Shown here piece after piece: positions 1 to 5,278 of a DNA stretch of 10,372 bases (its first letter is position 1; each line of letters starts with the position of its first letter). Both the position numbers and the translations under genes were made by a program. The notes under the pieces are model-generated. The model saw only the letters and a program-made list of their open reading frames with translations, searched no databases and was not told the origin of the DNA. This stretch comes from JAJPJQ01 sp036522615 (lineage in GTDB: Bacteria > Desulfobacterota > Binatia > UBA9968), in assembly GCA_036522615.1 (NCBI GenBank), contig DATDFN010000309.1, positions 1 through 10,372 of the forward strand, given 5' to 3'.

Positions 1-732
1 GAGGTGAAGCCCGGCCAGCTTGCGCGCATGAAAAATGCGGCTCTGCTCGTGCGCATCGGCCTCGACCACGAGCCCTGGCTCGGCCGCGTGCTTGCGGCCG
101 TCGGCGATCCGCGCTTCGCCCCGGGCAGCGCGAACTATCTCGACACTTCACGCGGCATCGAGCTGCTCCAGGCCGAAACGCCGCGCTTCAGGGCGGACAA
201 GGGCGCTCACCTCCACGGGTTCGGCAACACGCACTATTGGCTCGATCCGGAAAACGCCCGGCCGATCACCGCGGCGATGCTCGAAGCGCTGGCGCGCCTC
301 GATCCGGCCGATCGCGCTTATTTCGAGGCGAACCGCAAGCGCTTCGCCGGCGAGCTCGACGCGCGCATCAAACGCTGGCTCAAGGCGATGGAACCGCATC
401 GCGGCGTGAAGATCGTCGTCACGCATGAAAGCTGGCCGTACTTCGCGCGGCGCTTCGGGCTCGACATCGTCGCCACGGTGGAGCCGACGCCGGGCGTGCC
501 CCCGTCGGCTTCTTACCTAGCGGAGCTGACCCGGCGGATGCAGGAAGCGCAGATTAAGATCGTGGTCGCCGAGCCGTACTCGAATTTCTCTCTCGTGAAT
601 CAGGTCGCCGCGCGCGGCGGCGCGCGCGCCGTCACCCTGATTCCTTCCGTCGGAGGCGACCCGGAGGCCGGCGATTACCTGAGCCTCTTCGATGTCGATA
701 TCAAACGGTTCACGGCCGCCGCCGCGCGATAA
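1..732 (+). CDS. Zn/Mn-type ABC transporter substrate-binding protein, 5' truncated (ZnuA-like)
   Basis: This is the C-terminal part (243 visible residues) of a cluster A-I periplasmic metal-binding protein of the ZnuA/TroA family, which captures Zn(II) or Mn(II) and hands it to an ABC permease. The frame is open from base 1. The GTG at 4 lies within a conserved stretch (VKPGQLARMKNAALLV), so the true start and signal peptide are outside the window. Numbering from that GTG, visible family signatures are DHEPWL (21-26), the ligand His of THYWLDP (H77), a second ligand His in VTHESWPYF (H141), AEPYSN (189-194) and a C-terminal GGDPEAGDYLSLFD segment holding the likely acidic ligand. No His-rich loop is visible between the two histidines. 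The permease gene starts 7 nt after the stop, consistent with one operon. Family assignment is secure; Zn versus Mn specificity cannot be read from sequence. Confidence 0.9.
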   Translation, partial: EVKPGQLARMKNAALLVRIGLDHEPWLGRVLAAVGDPRFAPGSANYLDTSRGIELLQAETPRFRADKGAHLHGFGNTHYWLDPENARPITAAMLEALARLDPADRAYFEANRKRFAGELDARIKRWLKAMEPHRGVKIVVTHESWPYFARRFGLDIVATVEPTPGVPPSASYLAELTRRMQEAQIKIVVAEPYSNFSLVNQVAARGGARAVTLIPSVGGDPEAGDYLSLFDVDIKRFTAAAAR

Positions 733-739
733 CCGGGTC

Positions 740-2053
740 ATGCTGCCCGCGCTCGAATTCTTGTGGATTCCGCTTCTGGCCTGTCTCGTCCTCGCCGGCA
801 TCCACGTCTATCTCGGCCTTCACGTCCTCGCCCGCGGCATCATCTTCGTCGACCTCGCGCTCGCCCAGGTGGCGGCTCTCGGCCTCACGGTCGCGCTGCT
901 CGCCGGCCACACGATCCAGAGCGACGCCGCCTATTGGTACGCGCTCGCGTTCACGCTCGCCGGCGCATCTTTCTTCGCCGTAAGCCGGACGCGCCGGTCG
1001 GCGATTCCGCAGGAAGCAATCATCGGCATCGTCTATGCCGTTTCAGCGGCGATCGCCGTACTGGTGGTGGACCGCGCGCCGCAGGGCGCCGAGTATATCA
1101 AGCAGCTCCTCGTCGGCAGTATCCTGACCGTCACGCTGCGGGAGGTCGGCGAGCTCGCGCTCTTGTACGGCGCCGTCGGCGCGCTCCATTGGATCTTTCG
1201 CCGGCCGCTGCTGGAGATTTCGTTCAGGCCCGACGCCGCCGTGGAAAAAAAACGGCGCGTCGGATGGTGGGACTTTCTCTTCTACGCCTCGTTCGGCCTG
1301 GTCGTGACCAGCTCGGTGCGCATCGCCGGCGTTTTGCTCGTCTTCTCGTATCTGATAGTCCCGGCGACGGTCGCCGCCCTGCTGACGAATTCCGTCGGCG
1401 GAAGGCTGGCGATCGGCTGGGGCCTAGGCTTCGCCGTTAGCGTCTTCGGGTTGATCGCCTCCGCCGCTTGGGATCTGCCCACCGGCGCGGCTGTTGTGAC
1501 GACCTTCGGCCTCGCCGCGGCTCTCGTGGCGGCGGCGCTCGGCGTGAAATCGCTGATGAGAGCGGTCCGCTCGCAAGGGCGGCGCGCCCTTGCGGGCGTG
1601 GCGATGACTGCCTCCGCCCTGTCGGCGGCGGCTGGATTGTCGCTGCTGCTCTTTCCCCACATGGACCATCACTGGCTCAATTGGCTCGAAGCCGCGGCGC
1701 CTTCGGTGCGCCTCGCTTTTCTCGACGCCGACGAGCGCGAAAGCTACCGCGACGAATATGAATCCGTCCAGCGCGGCCTGGCGGAGATGCGGGACCTAAG
1801 AGCGAAGCAGGACGACGCGCGCTGGGGAAGAGTGGAGATGTCGGATGACATGCAAGAACGGCTTCGGCAATACCTCGCCAGCCGGAGCGAAATCACCGCC
1901 GGAGAGCAGATGGCGCTCAACCATCTGCGCGATCTCGCGCGCGAGCGCCAGCGCTTTTGGCTCGGTCTGCCGCTCCTGGGATTTGGCGCGACGGTTTTTC
2001 TCGCGCTGTGGCGCTCGAAGCATAAACGCGCCGTGCCCGAGAGCGATGCTTGA
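740..2053 (+). CDS. Metal ABC transporter permease (ABC-3/ZnuB-like) with a long C-terminal extension
   Basis: Inner-membrane permease of the ZnuB/MntB/TroC (ABC-3) family, partner of the binding protein encoded just upstream; 437 residues. I chose ATG 740, which gives MLPALEFLWIPLLACLVLAG and begins TM1. An in-frame ATG at 692 would add 16 polar residues overlapping the upstream coding end. Residues 1 to about 275 are the usual core: several hydrophobic helices, GIIFVDLALAQVAALG (33-48), and the SVRIAGVLLVFSYLIVPA segment (192-209) typical of the family. ABC-3 permeases are normally about 260-300 residues. Here a further helix (about 282-306), a charged, probably helical segment (about 307-405, opening with HMDHHW) and a last helix (about 406-424) follow. 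An A8 run at 1245-1252 encodes EKK in frame. No ATPase gene follows within the window; it may lie upstream. Confidence 0.9.
   Translation: MLPALEFLWIPLLACLVLAGIHVYLGLHVLARGIIFVDLALAQVAALGLTVALLAGHTIQSDAAYWYALAFTLAGASFFAVSRTRRSAIPQEAIIGIVYAVSAAIAVLVVDRAPQGAEYIKQLLVGSILTVTLREVGELALLYGAVGALHWIFRRPLLEISFRPDAAVEKKRRVGWWDFLFYASFGLVVTSSVRIAGVLLVFSYLIVPATVAALLTNSVGGRLAIGWGLGFAVSVFGLIASAAWDLPTGAAVVTTFGLAAALVAAALGVKSLMRAVRSQGRRALAGVAMTASALSAAAGLSLLLFPHMDHHWLNWLEAAAPSVRLAFLDADERESYRDEYESVQRGLAEMRDLRAKQDDARWGRVEMSDDMQERLRQYLASRSEITAGEQMALNHLRDLARERQRFWLGLPLLGFGATVFLALWRSKHKRAVPESDA
1572..1594. repeat. Perfect inverted repeat inside the permease gene
   Basis: Ten-base arms, CGCAAGGGCG at 1572-1581 and its exact reverse complement at 1585-1594, are separated by GCG. 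The RNA could form a very stable GC-rich hairpin. It covers codons of about residues 278-285, the point where the conserved ABC-3 core ends and the extension begins. No T-run follows, so it is not a standard intrinsic terminator. Confidence 0.7.
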
Positions 2054-2079
2054 CACGCCGAGGCTTCGCCTCGTACTCT
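2050..2079 (+). promoter_or_regulatory. Candidate sigma70-type promoter for the amidohydrolase operon
   Basis: A perfect -35 hexamer TTGACA lies at 2050-2055, overlapping the permease stop codon (2051-2053). TACTCT at 2074-2079, after an 18-base spacer, keeps the three most conserved -10 positions (T1, A2, T6). A 6-bp inverted repeat, CGAGGC/GCCTCG (2059-2064 and 2068-2073), fills most of the spacer and could be an operator or chance. Predicted transcription would start near 2086, giving a short leader of about 25 nt. Sequence match only. Confidence 0.4.
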
Positions 2080-2098
2080 CGATGAAGAGAGGCTTCCC

Positions 2099-2105
2099 GG
2101 GAGGT
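2099..2105 (+). promoter_or_regulatory. Ribosome binding site of the amidohydrolase gene
   Basis: GGGAGGT sits five bases before ATG 2111. It is a strong Shine-Dalgarno match and fixes the start codon. Confidence 0.75.
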
Positions 2106-2110
2106 CATTT

Positions 2111-3196
2111 ATGCCGACAGCAGCATTAATTGTCGACGGCGACGGCCACGTCGTCGAAGACCTGGACGCGATCGCGCGCTTGATGCCCGAGCGCTACCGG
2201 AAAAAAATCGGCACCAACCGCGTTTTCGATCCGTTTCCGCCGCTCGATCATCTCCATTCTGCCAACCTGCACGATCTGCCGCCCGGCTCTTTCAGAAACG
2301 CCGGCCCGCCCGAATGGATGGAATTTCTGGAGGACGTCGGGATCCAGGCGACCGTGCTCTACACGACGCGCGGCCTGGCCTACGGCAAGATCGTGAGCCG
2401 CGATTGGGCGATCGATCTCGCGCGCGCCTACAACGACTGGCTCGCCCGCGAATACGTCAAGCGCAGCCCGCGCTTTCAGGGCATGGGACTGATCCCGCTG
2501 CAGGAGCCCGACGCCGCCGTCGCGGAGCTCAGGCGCTGCGTGAAAGAGCTGGGCCTGTGCGGCGTCATGCTGCCTTCGACCGGGTTCCAGTTCAATCTCG
2601 GGCACAAGCTCTACTGGCCGATCTACGCTGAGGCGGAGCGGCTCGGCTGCGCCGTCGGCATCCACGGCGGCGCTCACGAGAACCTCGGCATGGACGATTT
2701 GAATCCCTACGCGCCGGTGCACGCCTTGGGACATCCGTTCGGTCTGATGATCAGCTTCGCGGGCATCGTCTTCAACGGCATCTTCGACAAATACCCGAAT
2801 GTGAAGATCGGCTTCATGGAAGGCGGCGTCGCCTGGCTGCTGCTCTGCTTGGAGCGCTTCGACCGCTCCTACGAGACGCACATCCAGTACGATCCGCGCG
2901 GCGAGTTCTTGCAGCTCCAAAAAGGCGAGCGCGTGAGCGACTACGTCATCCGCCATATCGAGGCGGGCAGGATCTTCGTCGGCTGCGAGGGCAGCGAGCC
3001 CGACCTCGGGCACGCGATCAAGCGCGTGGGCAATTCGCCGTTCATCTACTCGTCGGATTTTCCCCACGAGGTCAACAACGAGTTCTGCAAGCACGAGCTC
3101 GAAGAAGTGATGGAGAACCCCGAGCTTACGGCGGAGGACAAGGCGGCGGTGCTTTACAAGAACGGCCAGCGCTTCTACAACCTCAAGCCGGAATAG
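2111..3196 (+). CDS. Amidohydrolase family 2 (Amidohydro_2) metal-dependent hydrolase or decarboxylase
   Basis: A 361-residue cytoplasmic TIM-barrel enzyme of the ACMSD-like Amidohydro_2 family, whose members hydrolyse or decarboxylate small aromatic and carboxylic acids using a bound divalent metal. The N-terminal metal motif reads DGDGHVVE, with D11 and H13 in the place of the classical HxH; this Asp variant is common in one branch of the family. Other expected residues are H185 (GIHGG), H208 (GHPF), FMEGGVAWL (235-243) and the late SSDFPHE block with D316 and H319. Length is normal and no catalytic block seems missing. The start is fixed by a strong Shine-Dalgarno. The stop is 3 nt before the transporter start, so the three genes from here to 5276 are probably one operon. 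The substrate cannot be inferred from this sequence alone. Confidence 0.9.
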   Translation: MPTAALIVDGDGHVVEDLDAIARLMPERYRKKIGTNRVFDPFPPLDHLHSANLHDLPPGSFRNAGPPEWMEFLEDVGIQATVLYTTRGLAYGKIVSRDWAIDLARAYNDWLAREYVKRSPRFQGMGLIPLQEPDAAVAELRRCVKELGLCGVMLPSTGFQFNLGHKLYWPIYAEAERLGCAVGIHGGAHENLGMDDLNPYAPVHALGHPFGLMISFAGIVFNGIFDKYPNVKIGFMEGGVAWLLLCLERFDRSYETHIQYDPRGEFLQLQKGERVSDYVIRHIEAGRIFVGCEGSEPDLGHAIKRVGNSPFIYSSDFPHEVNNEFCKHELEEVMENPELTAEDKAAVLYKNGQRFYNLKPE

Positions 3197-3199
3197 CTC

Positions 3200-4573
3200 A
3201 TGGCACAGCGCAAGTCCGCGCTCGACCGCCTCTTCAGCCTGTTCGCCGATGTGCGCGCGGGCGAGGCGTGGACCGCGCTGCTGCTGATGCTGAATCTTTT
3301 TTTTCTCCTGACGGCGTATCTCATCATCAAGACCGTGCGCGAGCCGCTGATCCTCACCGGCGGCGGCGCCGAGGTGAAGGCTTACGCCTCCGCCGGCCAG
3401 GCGCTGCTCTTGTTTCTCGTCGTGCCGGCTTACGGCTATCTCGCGACCAAATTGACCCGCATCCGGCTAATCGCCTGGGTCACGCTGTTTTTCATCTCCA
3501 ATCTGCTCGTCTTCTATGCGCTCGCGCGCGGCGGCGCGGCGATCGCGATCCCGTTCTATCTCTGGGTCGGCGTTTTCAACATCTTTCTCGTCGCGCAGTT
3601 CTGGGCCTTCGCCAACGATCTCTACGATCAGCAGCAGGGACGGCGGCTGTTCGGCATCGTCGCGTTCGGCGGCTCGCTCGGCGCGATCTTCGGTCCGAAG
3701 ATCGCCTCCCTGCTGATTCGGCCGATCGGCGTCTTTCAGCTCCTGCTTCTTGCGGCCGTCATTCTCTGCCTCTGTATCGGACTCTCGATTTTGGTGAACG
3801 GCCGCGCGAAGACGGGCCGGCACGCCGGCGCCAAAAACGAGCACGCGGACGAGCCGCTCGGGAAACACGGCGGCTTCGACCTCGTGACGCGCACGCCTTA
3901 TCTCACGCTCATCGCGCTGCTGGTCGTCATGCTCAATCTCGTCAACACGACCGGCGAATACATTCTGGGGAAAATCGTTACCCAGGAAGCCGCGCAGAAA
4001 GCCGGCGAAACGCAGGCGCAGGCCGCGGCTGCCGGGCACGCCGATGCGCTTACGGAGCCGCAATCGATTAAAATACGCCAGGAGCTCATCGGCCGCTTCT
4101 ACGGCAACTTTTATTTCTGGGTAAGCCTGATCGCCGCCGCGATCCAGCTTCTGCTCGTATCGCGGATTATAAAATACCTCGGCGCCGGCGCGCTCGTTTG
4201 CCTGCCGCTGATCGCGCTCGGCGGATATTCGCTGATCGCGGCGCTGCCGGTGCTGAGCTACATCCGCTTCGCGAAGATCGTCGAGAACTCGACCAACTAT
4301 TCGCTGCAGAACACGACGCACCAGACGCTGTTTCTTCCGACCAGCCGCGAGGCGAAATACAAGGCGAAGGCGGCGATCGATACGTTTTTCGTCCGCGCCG
4401 GCGATGTGCTGGCCGCGGTCCTCGTATACGCCGGGGCGCGCCTGGCGCTCGACGCCGGCGCTTTCGCGCGCGTCAACATCGTGATGACGCTCGCGTGGCT
4501 GGCGCTGGCGCTGCTGATCGTCCGGCGAAACCGCGTGCTTTCCCTGCAGCCGTCGGTCGCCAAGGCGGCATAA
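3200..4573 (+). CDS. Npt1/Npt2-family (ATP/ADP translocase-like) membrane carrier
   Basis: A 457-residue inner-membrane protein with about 10-12 hydrophobic helices, related to the Tlc/Npt nucleotide carriers. Recognisable elements are the charged motif KTVREPLILTGGGAEVKAY (44-62) after the first helix, WAFANDLYD (135-143), GRRLFGIVAFGGSLGAIFG (147-165), GRFYGNFYFWVSL (298-310), and the long conserved tract from ENSTNYSL (362) to FFVRAGD (402). Characterised relatives in Rickettsia, Chlamydia and plastids exchange ATP/ADP, other nucleotides or NAD. In free-living bacteria the substrate of this branch is not known to me, so the family name should not be read as function. Start ATG 3200 follows the amidohydrolase stop by 3 nt with only a weak Shine-Dalgarno, suggesting translational coupling. 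A T8 run at 3297-3304 encodes LFFL in frame. Substrate transport linked to the two flanking enzymes is an inference. Confidence 0.82.
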   Translation: MAQRKSALDRLFSLFADVRAGEAWTALLLMLNLFFLLTAYLIIKTVREPLILTGGGAEVKAYASAGQALLLFLVVPAYGYLATKLTRIRLIAWVTLFFISNLLVFYALARGGAAIAIPFYLWVGVFNIFLVAQFWAFANDLYDQQQGRRLFGIVAFGGSLGAIFGPKIASLLIRPIGVFQLLLLAAVILCLCIGLSILVNGRAKTGRHAGAKNEHADEPLGKHGGFDLVTRTPYLTLIALLVVMLNLVNTTGEYILGKIVTQEAAQKAGETQAQAAAAGHADALTEPQSIKIRQELIGRFYGNFYFWVSLIAAAIQLLLVSRIIKYLGAGALVCLPLIALGGYSLIAALPVLSYIRFAKIVENSTNYSLQNTTHQTLFLPTSREAKYKAKAAIDTFFVRAGDVLAAVLVYAGARLALDAGAFARVNIVMTLAWLALALLIVRRNRVLSLQPSVAKAA

Positions 4574-4574
4574 G

Positions 4575-5276
4575 ATGATGAGCGCGCGCATCGGCCTGAT
4601 CATCCCGTCGAGCAACCGGCTGACCGAGCCGCAGTTCCACCGCTACGCGCCCGCGGACGTCGGCATCCACGTCACGCGGCTCCGCATGACCGGCAAATGG
4701 CGCCGCCCGCTCGCGGAATTGAAGCCGGTCATCAAGGAAGCGGCGGCGGCGCTCGGCGACGCAAAGCCCGGCGTCATCGTTTTTCACTGCACGGCGAGCT
4801 CGATGGAAGCGGGTCTCGACGGCGAAAAAGCCGTCGTCGACACGATCGCCGAAGCTTCGGGCTGCGCGGCGATCACGACCGGCCAGGCGATCGTCGAAGC
4901 GCTGCGCCATGTCGGCGCGAAGAAGCTCGTGCTGCTGAGTCCGTACGTGAAGAAAACCAACGAAGAAGAGATCGAGTATTTGACCGCCGCGGGCTTTGCA
5001 GTCCTCCACGATTTTGCCCACGGCCTGTCGGCGAGCGACGACTACATCGCCGTCGCGCCGGAGCGTTGGCGCGACCTCGCGTGGGAAAATCGCCGGGACG
5101 ACGCCGACGGCTATCTTTTGAGCTGCACGAACACGACGATGATCGAAGCGATCGCCGCGACCGAGCAGAAGCTCGGCAAGCCCGTCGTCACGAGCAACCA
5201 GGCGACGCTCTGGGCGTGCTTGCGGCGGCTGGGCTTAAAACAACCGATCGCGGGGCTAGGCAGGCTTTGCGGATAA
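4575..5276 (+). CDS. Asp/Glu racemase superfamily protein (maleate isomerase/arylmalonate decarboxylase-like)
   Basis: A 233-residue cytoplasmic enzyme of the Asp/Glu racemase fold. Members racemise amino acids or hydantoins, isomerise maleate to fumarate, or decarboxylate arylmalonates, without metal or cofactor. Both catalytic cysteine positions are filled: C72 in FHCTASS and C184 in LSCTNTT. The N-terminal IPSSN (10-14) with N14 matches the substrate-binding Asn region of maleate isomerases. Two cysteines argue for isomerase or racemase chemistry over arylmalonate decarboxylase, which uses one. Two in-frame ATGs (4575 and 4578) are possible starts; AAGGCGG at 4562-4568 serves either, at 6 or 9 nt. 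The gene begins 1 nt after the carrier stop, so it is almost certainly co-transcribed. Its stop is only 2 nt from the stop of convergent recD2. The exact substrate is unknown. Confidence 0.85.
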   Translation: MMSARIGLIIPSSNRLTEPQFHRYAPADVGIHVTRLRMTGKWRRPLAELKPVIKEAAAALGDAKPGVIVFHCTASSMEAGLDGEKAVVDTIAEASGCAAITTGQAIVEALRHVGAKKLVLLSPYVKKTNEEEIEYLTAAGFAVLHDFAHGLSASDDYIAVAPERWRDLAWENRRDDADGYLLSCTNTTMIEAIAATEQKLGKPVVTSNQATLWACLRRLGLKQPIAGLGRLCG

Positions 5277-5278
5277 AC

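Noticed and set aside
692..739. Longer permease start at ATG 692
   Set aside because: Adds 16 polar residues inside the upstream coding end; ATG 740 begins directly at the first membrane helix.
1245..1252. Run of eight A bases in the permease gene, a possible slippage site
   Set aside because: The normal frame reads through it as E-K-K-R and continues with good family similarity, so no frameshift is needed.
2126..3094. Long minus-strand open frame (322 codons) opposite the amidohydrolase gene
   Set aside because: It is the GC-rich shadow of a well-supported gene; its product has no recognisable family and is rich in Asp, Val, Ala and Arg as expected for such shadows.
3297..3304. Run of eight T bases, looking like the tail of an intrinsic terminator
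   Set aside because: It encodes L-F-F-L in a membrane helix of the carrier and I saw no GC-rich hairpin immediately before it.
3467..4615. Minus-strand open frame of 382 codons opposite the carrier gene
   Set aside because: Low-complexity Arg/Glu/Asp-rich product with no motifs, antisense to a clear membrane protein gene.
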